From positions 1-60,439 of the forward strand of contig JACRHC010000046.1 of NCBI GenBank assembly GCA_016217675.1: 60,439 nt of DNA, given 5' to 3'. Both the position numbers and the translations under genes were made by a program. This document shows, piece by piece, positions 48,034-56,499 of the stretch. The notes beneath the pieces are model-generated. The model made no database searches. It was not told where the DNA came from and saw only the letters and a list, made by a program, of their open reading frames with translations. Within the stretch, counting starts at the first letter, position 1; every line of letters begins with the position of its first letter. This stretch comes from Nitrospirota bacterium. Lineage in GTDB: Bacteria; Nitrospirota; Thermodesulfovibrionia; Thermodesulfovibrionales; UBA6898.

Positions 48034-49473
48034 ATGAGCATTGGGACCCGAATCTTTCTCGGCATCCTTATGGTGATCGTAGTGGGATTTTCCTTTTTTC
48101 TGTGGTGGCTTGTCGATGACCTTGAGCCGGAATATCGCAAGGCCACTGAAGAGCCTCTCATTGACTCAGCCAGGATACTTGCCTCGACAGCTGCCTCAAC
48201 AGCACAAGGGAACCGGATAAATGCCGAGATCTTCAAACGGACATTTGACGATTTTTCCTCTCGGAGACAACTCTACGCAAAGATCTTCGATCATGTGAAG
48301 AAGGAGTCTGATATCCGTGTATATCTGACAGATGCATCGGGCATTGTCCTCTTCGATTCCTTTGACCCTGAAAACATAGGCAAGGACTTTTCGCACTGGC
48401 TGGATGTATATAAGACACTCAGGGGAGAGTATGGAGCACGTACTACCCGTGATGTCCCTGGCAACCCCACCTCTTCCGTCATGTATGTGGCAGCGCCGGT
48501 CATAGTCAATGACAAGATCGCAGGAGTGCTCTCCGTCGGAAAGCCGACCATTACTGCACGGCTCTTTACCGAAAGAGCAAAACGGAAAATCTCTGCGGCT
48601 GCAGCAGGCGTGATCGGCTCGATGCTTCTTGTGGCTATACTCCTTTCTGGCATGATAACACGACCGCTCAGAAAACTTTCCGCCTACGCCCGGTCTGTGA
48701 GAGACGGGAAGAAGGTGAGCCTGCCGCCGTTCGGTTCAGGGGAAGTGGCAGAACTTGGCACCGCATTCGAAGAAATGCGGGATGCCCTCGAAGGAAAGCA
48801 TTCTATAGAACGGTATGTCCAAACGCTCACCCATGAGATTAAGGGGCCTCTTTCTGCGATAAGCGGTGCAGTGGAGCTTCTCAGGGAAGAATTACCGCCT
48901 GAACAACAGCGGCGTTTTCTTGAGAATATCGGTACTGAGTCGGAAAGAATCGAGTCCATTGCCGACAAACTTCTCCTTCTGTCATCTCTTGAAAGCAGAA
49001 AAACGCTCGTCGAATCGGAAATGATTGATATGGGGGAAATTGTTCGTGACCTGCTTCAGAGTCTCTTCCCGCTCATCAAAAGCAAACACATTCAGATGGA
49101 GGCAGACGGTGCTGCAGCGTGCGTCTTCTCCGGAGATGCCTTTCTGGTGCAGCATGCCGTTTCAAACGTCCTGAGGAATGCCATCGACTTTTCGCCGTCG
49201 GGTGGCACGATAAGGGTCCATACCGTAAAAACTTCCGATCATATCAGCCTCGCCATTGAGGACAGCGGCCCGGGCATTCCTGAATATGCCCGCATAAAGG
49301 TATATGACCGCTTTTATTCACTGAAGCGGCCTGATTCTGGAAGGAAGAGCTCGGGATTGGGCCTGAGTCTGGTGAAAGAAATTATGGAACTCCATCACGG
49401 CAAAGTCGAGATTGGCGCTACACCTGACGGTGGAGCACGCGTAATCCTTCGATTTCCTGTCGTGCCTGTCTAA
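48034..49473 (+). CDS. creC: CreC-type sensor histidine kinase
   Basis: A 479-residue kinase from ATG 48034, two bases after creB. Membrane segment about 7-27, periplasmic domain to about 180, second segment about 185-205, HAMP, dimerisation domain with LTHEIKGPLSAISGAVELL (His about 269), ATPase domain with LAIEDSGPGIPEYARIKVYD and SSGLGLSLVKEIM. The order and length match CreC of the creABCD system, which responds to envelope or metabolic stress and phosphorylates CreB. No creA is present. Confidence 0.88.
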   Translation: MSIGTRIFLGILMVIVVGFSFFLWWLVDDLEPEYRKATEEPLIDSARILASTAASTAQGNRINAEIFKRTFDDFSSRRQLYAKIFDHVKKESDIRVYLTDASGIVLFDSFDPENIGKDFSHWLDVYKTLRGEYGARTTRDVPGNPTSSVMYVAAPVIVNDKIAGVLSVGKPTITARLFTERAKRKISAAAAGVIGSMLLVAILLSGMITRPLRKLSAYARSVRDGKKVSLPPFGSGEVAELGTAFEEMRDALEGKHSIERYVQTLTHEIKGPLSAISGAVELLREELPPEQQRRFLENIGTESERIESIADKLLLLSSLESRKTLVESEMIDMGEIVRDLLQSLFPLIKSKHIQMEADGAAACVFSGDAFLVQHAVSNVLRNAIDFSPSGGTIRVHTVKTSDHISLAIEDSGPGIPEYARIKVYDRFYSLKRPDSGRKSSGLGLSLVKEIMELHHGKVEIGATPDGGARVILRFPVVPV

Positions 49474-49490
49474 AAGGCCTTTCTCCTTTT

Positions 49491-49555
49491 TTCACACGTT
49501 TTTCATTTCACACACATTTCACGTTTAGCTCACAAACACCTCATTACGCGCTCAC
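49491..49555 (+). promoter_or_regulatory. Phased Cre-box array upstream of creD
   Basis: Half-sites YTCAY occur every 11 bp: TTCAC 49491, TTCAT 49502, then after a 5-bp step TTCAC 49507, TTCAC 49518, CTCAC 49529, CTCAT 49540 and CTCAC 49551. TTCAC-N6-TTCAC at 49507-49522 is an exact match to the known CreB box (TTCACnnnnnnTTCAC). Seven half-sites on one helix face is far more than the usual one or two boxes and predicts cooperative CreB binding. Confidence 0.72.
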
Positions 49556-49620
49556 ATGCGCTTTGTATAGTTATAGCCAGTAAAGAATTTCGGCAAAGAT
49601 TAACAAGGAGGATTCGGCTA

Positions 49621-50942
49621 TGACAATGAGATGGAGAAATTCTGCGGGGATGCGCATTGCGGTGATGGTTCTGGTGAGTTTTGTTCTTATACTTCCCACG
49701 TTCATGATCCAGAACCTTGTTAGAGAAAGAGAAATGACGAGAAACAGCGCTGTTGCCGAGGTCAGCGGAAAATGGGGCGGCGGCCAGGCAGTTGCAGGTC
49801 CTATCCTCACCGTGCCGCTCAAAAAGCAGATAAAAGATGACAAAGGCAAGGTAACGGGGACATCCATGCGCTATGCACACTTCCTTCCGGACAACCTCTC
49901 TGTTAACGGAACAATTTACCCGCACGTCCGTCATAGGGGGATCTATGACATGGCACTTTATAACAGCAAACTCGCCTTCAGCGGCATTTTTTCCCAACCT
50001 GACTTTGATGGGCTGGGGATTGACGGGGAAGAGATAATATGGAAAGACGCCTCCCTCGGTATCGGTATCACCGATATGAAGGGCATCAAAGAGACCATAG
50101 CAATATCATGGAACGATACCTCCCTGACCGCGGGTCCGGGCATTGAGTCCCCTGATATCCTTTGCTCTGGTGTCAGCACGCCAATAGTCCTGGACAAAAC
50201 TGCACGCCTCTACCCCTTTTCCTTCGCAATGGACCTCAACGGCAGCCAGGAACTGAAATTCCTGCCTCTGGGAAGAGAGACTAAGATTATTCTCTCATCA
50301 ACCTGGAGCAACCCGAGTTTTCAGGGAAGCTTTCTTCCGGAGAAAAGAGAAGTCTCGAATAAAGGATTCACTGCTGAGTGGCAGGTGCTGCAACTGAACC
50401 GGAATTTCCCTCAGAGATGGATAGGGAAACAGCATGATATTTATTCCTCAGCCTTTGGGGTGAACCTCTTCATGCCGGTTGACCAGTATCAGAAGACATC
50501 GAGATCTCTAAAATATGCGCTCTTATTCATCGGACTCACTTTCACTGCCTACTTTATCATAGAGCTGCTGAACAAACGATCCATGCACCCCATTCACTAT
50601 ATGCTTGTTGGCCTTGCCCTTGTCCTCTTCTATTCGCTTCTGCTGTCGCTCTCAGAACATATCGGATTCAATTACAGCTATCTGGCCGCTTCATTCTGTA
50701 CGATCTTCATGATTACCGCATACACAAAGAGCGTGCTTGCAGACAAAACTATCGCGGCTGCGGTCTTTGTCATTCTGTCGCTTCTTTATGGGTTTCTCTA
50801 TGTGCTTTTGCAGATCGAAGATTATGCGCTCTTGCTGGGCAGCATAGGCCTATTCGTTATTCTTGGGCTTGTTATGTATCTAACGAGGAAGATCGACTGG
50901 TTTTCGGCCATGAGATCCGAAGAAGGCATTTTGCATGAATAA
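49621..50942 (+). CDS. creD: CreD inner membrane protein
   Basis: A 440-residue membrane protein with one N-terminal segment (about 14-32), a large periplasmic domain with GPILTVPL (about 58-65), and about five C-terminal segments (from about 295). This is the layout of CreD, which is induced by CreBC and affects envelope integrity and colicin or beta-lactam tolerance. ATG follows AACAAGGAGG with good spacing. A strong Cre-box array lies in the 147-bp leader, so it is the clearest CreB target here. Confidence 0.88.
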
Positions 50943-51516
50943 AGAAGGCACGAAGATCAGATCGGCTACCCTGACGGCATTGATTGCAGTGATCCTGGCC
51001 GGATTTGCGTTCTCCGAAAAAGTGATAATCCCTGTTGCAGGCGCCTCGGGAAAAGACTGGAATCAGCAGACATTCTGGTCCTATCCCTGGGGCGTCTCAG
51101 GGGTGCATAAGGGAATTGACATCTTTGCTTCTGAAGGAACGGCAATTATATCCTCAACACCGGGCATTGTGGTATACGCCGGATATCTCGAATTGGGAGG
51201 CAATGTCATAGCAGTCTTGGACTCCAGATGCAGAATACATTACTACGCTCACCTGAAAACAGCTTTTGTCACGCCGCGGGCCTATATCCGGAGAGGTCAG
51301 CCAATCGGCTCTGTGGGCGCCACAGGCAATGCAATGGGAAAGCCGCCCCATCTGCACTACGCCGTTATCACAACACTTCCATACATCTGGAAAATGGACA
51401 GAGGGCGACAGGGGTGGAAAAAGATGTTCTTTCTAAATCCGGCTGAACTGCTGACAAAGACTGAAGGGCCGGCAAAACGGCCCTTCAGATCAAAAAGACA
51501 TTACTCTTTCTTCTGA
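50935..51516 (+). CDS. M23-family metallopeptidase
   Basis: A 193-residue exported peptidase. N-terminal hydrophobic segment (about 10-27), then the LytM domain with HKGIDIF (about 58-64; first zinc His and Asp) and HLHYAV (about 140; HxH motif) and IHYYAHLK (about 101). It would cleave peptidoglycan cross-links. It overlaps creD by 8 bp and so is probably made under CreB control, tying cell-wall remodelling to the envelope-stress response. The end overlaps the convergent radical SAM gene by 16 bp. Confidence 0.87.
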   Translation: MNKEGTKIRSATLTALIAVILAGFAFSEKVIIPVAGASGKDWNQQTFWSYPWGVSGVHKGIDIFASEGTAIISSTPGIVVYAGYLELGGNVIAVLDSRCRIHYYAHLKTAFVTPRAYIRRGQPIGSVGATGNAMGKPPHLHYAVITTLPYIWKMDRGRQGWKKMFFLNPAELLTKTEGPAKRPFRSKRHYSFF

Positions 51517-52853
51517 TAGTTTTCTGCCCAGGCCTTATCAGCAAGCCTGCCCCACTTAACCGAATAGTCATCGATCTTTTCGGCGAACCCCTCGACAATG
51601 TTCTCTGCTCCCTGATGCGTGAAATAAACACCCGGCATCTTGCAGACATCGCGATATACATTGGGGTGATCAATGATCATGCAGGGCCTGAGCTTGTTCT
51701 CATGAGTCTTCTGATAGGACTGGATCTTCTTGAAGAGCGGCGAAGTGACCGCCTCCTGAAGACTGACGTTCTTGATATTATGGGAAGCGAAATGGCAGAA
51801 GACGCAGGGCTCAACATCTCCCTTTGAATTGATATGGAAATACTTTCTGCCGCCTGCAATACAGCCGCCCACAACCGGCCCGTCATTCCAGAAATCGCCG
51901 AAGAGCATCTCCTTGGTCGCGCGGAAATAGGCCACACGCGCCCTCAGCAGCTCGCGCTGCTCAGGCGTCGGCACCAGGTCCCAGTTCGGCTCCCTGCCGA
52001 CCGGCGTGTACAGGAAATACCAGCCTACTGTTGTGCCCTGTGCCATCCAGTGGTCCACGAACTTGTCAGACACCATGATATCTGCATTCTGACGGGTCAT
52101 GGTCGCTGAGTACCCAAAGAGCACACCTGCTTCTTTCAGGAGCTTCATTGCCTTCAGTACCCGCTCATAGTGGCCCTCGCCTCTGCGTTTGTCCGTCTCT
52201 TCCTTAAACCCCTCAACGCTGATGGCAGGGAGGACATTGCCCAGCTCTGCCAAACGGGCAACGAGCTTCTCGTCAAGCAGACCGCCGTGGGTAAAGACAT
52301 GAAATGCCATATCATTATGTTTCTCAAAGAGGTCGAGCAGGTCTTTTCTGAAGAACGGCTCTCCGCCGGAGACAACGATAAAGTAAACACCCATCTCTTT
52401 TGCCTCGGTCAGCACACGGTCGATCACCTCATAGGGAAGGTCCTCGTCCTTTTTGTACATGCCTGCATAACAGCCAAAGCAGTTGAGGTTGCATTTCATG
52501 GAAGGGCTGATCACCAGAAGTCCGGGAGGATAGAACCCCCCTGCGCCGTCCGAAAAGGCCTTGCGCTTGGTGCTGCCCACCAGAAGCTGGTTCATGATAA
52601 AGCACCTTATGATCTGCTTTTTGTGGCGCGGACTGGTGCTGCGCAGCACCTTCATCGCAACGTTCAGCGTAGGATGGCCGCTGCGCCACATTTCCCGTAT
52701 GGACCTGATAGCGCGCTTATAGTGATCGCGTGTCGTCGCCTTCTCTGCAATGTTCAGATAGGAGATCAGAGCATTTTTGCTGCTGAGGGCCATCACCTGA
52801 ACAAGGCCGTACAGGAACCGCGACATAAGAAATGGTTTCAGTGTCTTCAACAT
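51501..52853 (-). CDS. Radical SAM protein with SPASM-like C terminus
   Basis: A 450-residue protein. The radical SAM motif is CNLNCFGC (about 135-142) with VVSGGEPFFRKDL (about 172). The C-terminal part has extra Cys positions (GGCIAGGRKYFHINSKGDVE, PCVFCHF, RPCMI and VCKMPG) as in SPASM/twitch domains that bind auxiliary Fe-S clusters. The N-terminal 110 residues are an extra helical region. The gene follows the B12 radical SAM gene with no gap. It is often found with lipid-modifying genes in anaerobes, but the reaction is unknown. Confidence 0.85.
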   Translation of the reverse strand: MLKTLKPFLMSRFLYGLVQVMALSSKNALISYLNIAEKATTRDHYKRAIRSIREMWRSGHPTLNVAMKVLRSTSPRHKKQIIRCFIMNQLLVGSTKRKAFSDGAGGFYPPGLLVISPSMKCNLNCFGCYAGMYKKDEDLPYEVIDRVLTEAKEMGVYFIVVSGGEPFFRKDLLDLFEKHNDMAFHVFTHGGLLDEKLVARLAELGNVLPAISVEGFKEETDKRRGEGHYERVLKAMKLLKEAGVLFGYSATMTRQNADIMVSDKFVDHWMAQGTTVGWYFLYTPVGREPNWDLVPTPEQRELLRARVAYFRATKEMLFGDFWNDGPVVGGCIAGGRKYFHINSKGDVEPCVFCHFASHNIKNVSLQEAVTSPLFKKIQSYQKTHENKLRPCMIIDHPNVYRDVCKMPGVYFTHQGAENIVEGFAEKIDDYSVKWGRLADKAWAENYQKKE

Positions 52854-54152
52854 TTATGCACTTGCCTCCGTTGCATACTTTTTTCTTACCGAATCTACCC
52901 ACTTGGCTCCGCGGTAGTTGTCAAGATCGCCCTTGTTCATGGGGAAACAGGCATAGGTCTTTATCACAAGCCCCTCATCAGTCATCTCATGGGTATCTTC
53001 AGGATAGAACTCCTTCCACGCCCGGCTGTATCCCTCATAAAGCTCCTCAGGCGTCATGTTGGCAGGCGTAAACACAACAGATGATGCTGAATACTTCGAG
53101 AAATCCCGCGTCAGCAGCCGTCCCTCTGCCTCAAGCCGTTCAGCGAGTCTGGTCTTCGGATAAGGGGTCAGAATATGGAATTCCGCCTCTTCGATACTAT
53201 TGGATTTAGCGAACTGCACCGTGCGCCCGAACACATCCTTTTGGTCATGGTCAAAGCCAAAGACAAAGGAGGCTATAATCTTGATATTTCGCTCCCTGAT
53301 GCGCTCAAGAAACATGTTCGCCTTCCCGATCTGGCTGGCGCTGATCTTCTCGTTCAGGCCGGCAGAGATCCAGGGGCTCAGATCAATGTACATGGCCCAG
53401 CAGTTTGAGCTTTTCAGCAGATCAAGATAGGCAGGATCTTCAGCAATAGAGAGAGGGGCCAGCCCGACCCACGGCTTGCCGGTCTGTGACAGACCCTCAA
53501 AAAAACTTTTCACCCTCCTCTTTGCAAGGTGCAGGTTGTCGTTGATCAGAAAAAGACACTGGTCGAGCTTTTCAACATCCCGAAGGATCTTTTTGGTATC
53601 AGCCATTCTGAACTCGGTCCCATAGGTCTGGGGCACAGAGCAGATCTCGCAGTTCACCGGGCAGCCGCGCGAAACCTGCAAAGAGTTCATCGGAAGATAG
53701 ACCGAGGTATCGAAGATAGACCAGCGCGGCAGCGGGATCTCCTCTGCCGGGTTCCTGCAGGAATAACTTTTTTTCAGGTGATCGTTCCTGAAATCCCTGA
53801 TAACATCCGGCCAGGTGTTCTCGGCCTCGCCGATCACGACCGCATCAGCATGCTCTGCTGCCTCCTCGGGCATGAGCGAGACATGAACACCGCCAAGAAC
53901 GACCGGGACACCCTTTGCTCGGTATCTGTCCGCGATCTCATACGCCCTGTTTGCCTGGCTTGTCATCAACGAGATGGCAACCAGGTCGTAATGCTGATCA
54001 AAGTCTATTTTTTCAAGCCGCTCGTCAGTGAAGACGAGCTCGATATCAGGAGGTGTAAGCGAGGCAACGATCGCAGGCCCCATGACCTGAATGTATCGCC
54101 TGTACACAAGAGGGAAATGGCCCCAGTCAGGATAGATAAGATGAATCTTCAC
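52854..54152 (-). CDS. B12-binding radical SAM protein
   Basis: A 432-residue protein from GTG 54152, which overlaps the acyltransferase stop (GTGA); the frame runs up to 54209. An N-terminal cobalamin-binding domain (about 15-130, GGVHVSLMPEEAAEHADAV) precedes a radical SAM domain with CPVNCEIC (about 168-175). It resembles the 42722 protein in layout, including FVFGFDHDQKD and a LTPYPKTRL block. Likely methylates an sp3 or sp2 carbon of a lipid or isoprenoid. It sits between an LpxL-like acyltransferase and a SPASM-like radical SAM gene in one operon. Confidence 0.85.
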   Translation of the reverse strand: MKIHLIYPDWGHFPLVYRRYIQVMGPAIVASLTPPDIELVFTDERLEKIDFDQHYDLVAISLMTSQANRAYEIADRYRAKGVPVVLGGVHVSLMPEEAAEHADAVVIGEAENTWPDVIRDFRNDHLKKSYSCRNPAEEIPLPRWSIFDTSVYLPMNSLQVSRGCPVNCEICSVPQTYGTEFRMADTKKILRDVEKLDQCLFLINDNLHLAKRRVKSFFEGLSQTGKPWVGLAPLSIAEDPAYLDLLKSSNCWAMYIDLSPWISAGLNEKISASQIGKANMFLERIRERNIKIIASFVFGFDHDQKDVFGRTVQFAKSNSIEEAEFHILTPYPKTRLAERLEAEGRLLTRDFSKYSASSVVFTPANMTPEELYEGYSRAWKEFYPEDTHEMTDEGLVIKTYACFPMNKGDLDNYRGAKWVDSVRKKYATEASA

Positions 54153-55120
54153 GTTTTTTTCCGAAACTCCTTTTTGTCCTCTTCCCAGAATGGCATGAAG
54201 GTAAACCACTGCGTTGGATAAGCGCTTATATAGTTCTCCAATATTTTAATTATTTTTTGAAGATTTGTCCTGAGTTCATCTGAGGAGCCGCTGCGGTCCA
54301 TCATGACCGGCTCTTCAATGATGATCGTGTACGTTTTATATCCTGTTATCGGGATAAAGATCGGCAGGATAATACTGTCAGATACCATCGCAAGCTTTGC
54401 CGGGCCTTTCGGGAAAAGCGCCTCATGACCGAAAAAGGGTACGGCAACGCCGCTGTCAAAGGTCAGCCTGTCCCCCTGCACCCCCACAATACCGCCCTCC
54501 TGAAGGATCCTGAGAAGTTTCAGAGAAGAAAAATTGCCTGCCTTCAGCGGCAGTTCCTGGACACCCTCCGCATTTCTGAGATAGCTCAGCTGCGATCCGA
54601 GAAGAGATGAACTGTCAGGCGAGTATACCACATGGATCTTCCGGTCTTTGAAGGAAAGCTTCAGACTTCCAAGTTCCCAGTTGCCGAGATGTGTCGCAAG
54701 GAATATGACACCTCTTCCGGTTTGCAGGGCCTTCTCCACATTATTCATGCCTCTGATTGTAAAGGTATATTTTTCGAGCCGCTCAGGACCATGGCTCAGA
54801 TGAAACAGGTCAATGAGATAATAGGAATAATACCTGAATACTTCATGGGCCATGTATGCATATGAGATAGGAATACGGCCGGGCCGTATCTTCGCAAGGT
54901 TTCGCATGATCGCCCGGTAATTGTCAACATTGAAAACAATGAAGATGACCACGAACAGGCGGCCGATGATCCTCAGGAGCCAGACAGGCAGATATTTGGT
55001 TGCGATCAGAAATCCCCTCACCAGAAGCCTGAACGGAAGCGTATGCTGGAACTTCCTGAAGACGCTCTGCGCCTCGGCACGGTTCTCTGCATACTCTTTT
55101 GCATTATCTGCGTTTGTCAT
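54149..55120 (-). CDS. LpxL/HtrB-family lysophospholipid acyltransferase
   Basis: A 323-residue membrane-associated acyltransferase from ATG 55120; the frame continues another 113 codons upstream but that part overlaps the divergent deaminase gene and lacks a family match. The catalytic motif is FLATHLGNWELG (about 128-139; HxxxxE), with VGVQGDRLTFDSGVAVPFFG (about 216-235) as the substrate-binding block. The first 75 residues have one or two hydrophobic segments. LpxL proteins add acyl chains to lipid A; paralogues acylate ornithine or aminolipids. Here it leads a radical SAM operon. Confidence 0.85.
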   Translation of the reverse strand: MTNADNAKEYAENRAEAQSVFRKFQHTLPFRLLVRGFLIATKYLPVWLLRIIGRLFVVIFIVFNVDNYRAIMRNLAKIRPGRIPISYAYMAHEVFRYYSYYLIDLFHLSHGPERLEKYTFTIRGMNNVEKALQTGRGVIFLATHLGNWELGSLKLSFKDRKIHVVYSPDSSSLLGSQLSYLRNAEGVQELPLKAGNFSSLKLLRILQEGGIVGVQGDRLTFDSGVAVPFFGHEALFPKGPAKLAMVSDSIILPIFIPITGYKTYTIIIEEPVMMDRSGSSDELRTNLQKIIKILENYISAYPTQWFTFMPFWEEDKKEFRKKT

Positions 55121-55189
55121 AATGGTATTGTACGGATGCCATAAACTTCTCTGGCTAAAGCATACGATATTTTCTATAATATCACCCTC

Positions 55190-55681
55190 ATGAAAAAGAA
55201 AGCTCCGACGAAAAAGAAACCGCATATCAGGCCCAACTGGGATGAGTATTTCATCAACATTGCAAAGGCTGTGGCCACGCGCGCGACCTGCATCAGAAGG
55301 AGATACGGGGCAGTAGTCACAAAAGAGAACATCATCGTAAGCACCGGTTACAACGGTGCAGCTGCCGGCGTGACCGACTGCCTCGAAGTCGGCAAATGCA
55401 CGAGGATGGAACTGCAGATACCGCATGGACAGCGGTATGAACTCTGCCACAGCGTGCATGCAGAGGCAAATGCGATCATCAGGGCATCGGTTGACGAACT
55501 GAAGGGCGCGACGATTTATATCTCAGGTGTTGACGGCGACGGAAACGAATGCGATTCCGGCCCCTGCATGATGTGCAAGAGGATGATCCTGAATGCCCGG
55601 ATAGCCCGCGTTGTCTATTCCGACGGAAAGGCCGCATATCACATCATCGACCCTACCGACTGGCTGAAAGACAGAATATAG
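55190..55681 (+). CDS. Deoxycytidylate (dCMP) deaminase
   Basis: A 163-residue zinc deaminase. CHSVHAEANAIIRA (about 84-97) supplies the zinc His and catalytic Glu and SGPCMMCKRMI (about 123-133) the two zinc Cys. The N-terminal segment WDEYFINIAKAVATRATCIRR and GAVVTKENIIVSTGYNGA match dCMP deaminase (ComEB-like), which makes dUMP for dTTP synthesis. The basic first ten residues are unusual but short. The start is divergent from the acyltransferase gene with 69 bp between. Confidence 0.9.
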   Translation: MKKKAPTKKKPHIRPNWDEYFINIAKAVATRATCIRRRYGAVVTKENIIVSTGYNGAAAGVTDCLEVGKCTRMELQIPHGQRYELCHSVHAEANAIIRASVDELKGATIYISGVDGDGNECDSGPCMMCKRMILNARIARVVYSDGKAAYHIIDPTDWLKDRI

Positions 55682-55717
55682 TTTTTCTCGCCCAGCCATC
55701 CCCAGTATAGGAATTAC

Positions 55718-55736
55718 GCTCCGAAAATTCGGAAGC
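55718..55736 (+). terminator. Small hairpin after the deaminase gene
   Basis: GCT CCGAA AA TTCGG AAGC forms a short stem with one bulge 37 bp after the deaminase stop. There is no T-run, so termination is uncertain. Confidence 0.3.
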
Positions 55737-55749
55737 AGCTATGCAACTC

Positions 55750-55778
55750 TTGACAGTCATCCACTATTGCATTACCAT
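55750..55778 (+). promoter_or_regulatory. Sigma70-type promoter of vapBC
   Basis: TTGACA (55750-55755), 17-bp spacer, TACCAT (55773-55778), 38 bp before the vapB ATG. AAGGAG is well placed for that start. VapBC usually represses this promoter itself. Confidence 0.55.
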
Positions 55779-55815
55779 AAAGTAAGGAAATTATTTATAA
55801 GTAAGGAGATAGGTT

Positions 55816-56058
55816 ATGACCATAGCGACCATAACGACAAAGGGACAGACAACAATCCCCAAGAACATCAGGGAGCACCTGAAGCTCCATCCCGGAGACC
55901 GGCTCGATTTCATTATTGAAGAGAGCGGGAAGGTGAGCGTGCGGCCGGCCACATCTGATGTAACTGAATTAGAGGGCATACTGCACAGGCCAGGCATGAA
56001 AGCTGTGTCAATAGAAGAGATGTCGCGGGCGATTAAGTCCCGTCATAGGAGAGTTTGA
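55816..56058 (+). CDS. vapB: AbrB-family antitoxin (VapB)
   Basis: An 80-residue swapped-hairpin AbrB/SpoVT DNA-binding protein: ATITTKGQTTIPKNIREHLKLHPGD (split by the strand turn at about 8-30) is the AbrB motif. The C-terminal tail (about 50-80) would bind the toxin. It is 3 bp before the PIN-domain gene, forming a type II toxin-antitoxin pair and probably repressing its own promoter. Confidence 0.87.
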   Translation: MTIATITTKGQTTIPKNIREHLKLHPGDRLDFIIEESGKVSVRPATSDVTELEGILHRPGMKAVSIEEMSRAIKSRHRRV

Positions 56059-56061
56059 GCA

Positions 56062-56460
56062 ATGAAAGGCCTCGACACCAACGTGCTCGTCAGATATCTT
56101 GTCCGTGACGATCAGAAGCAGGCCCAGAAGGCGGCTTCGCTTATCAATAGCGTGTCATCATCGGGCGAGTTCTGCTACATTAACGCCGTCGTGCTTTGCG
56201 AACTGGTATGGGTTCTTGAATCAGCTTACCGCTATTCAAAAAAAGAAATTGCAGACGTGATCGACAAAATTCTTGTAACACGGCAGTTTGAAGTGGATCG
56301 CAAAGACCTTGTTATCCACGCACTCAGGGAATACCGTGAGGGCAAAGGCGACCTCGCCGACTACGTTATCGGCAGAAGCAACCGCGCCTCAGGGTGCGAT
56401 TCCACGGCAACTTTTGACAGGGCGCTCAGGGGAAGCGCATCTTTCGAACTTCTGGATTAA
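56062..56460 (+). CDS. vapC: PIN-domain ribonuclease toxin (VapC)
   Basis: A 132-residue PIN nuclease. Acidic residues for metal binding are in LDTNVLVRYLVRDD (about 4-17), ELVWVLESAY (Glu about 46), and GDLADYVIG with CDSTATFDRAL (about 96-119). VapC toxins cleave tRNA or rRNA when freed from VapB. Active-site residues appear intact. It follows vapB by 3 bp and lies head-on to the helicase gene. Confidence 0.87.
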   Translation: MKGLDTNVLVRYLVRDDQKQAQKAASLINSVSSSGEFCYINAVVLCELVWVLESAYRYSKKEIADVIDKILVTRQFEVDRKDLVIHALREYREGKGDLADYVIGRSNRASGCDSTATFDRALRGSASFELLD

Positions 56461-56499
56461 AACTCGTCATCAGCCTTTTTCCCCATCACCCATTACGCA

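Noticed and set aside
52170..53084. A 304-codon plus-strand frame opposite the radical SAM genes
   Set aside because: It crosses the junction of two real minus-strand genes and shows no motif; a shadow of high-GC third positions.
55121..55459. 113-codon N-terminal extension of the LpxL-like acyltransferase
   Set aside because: It overlaps the divergent dCMP deaminase gene and lies outside the acyltransferase family alignment; ATG 55120 gives a normal-length protein.
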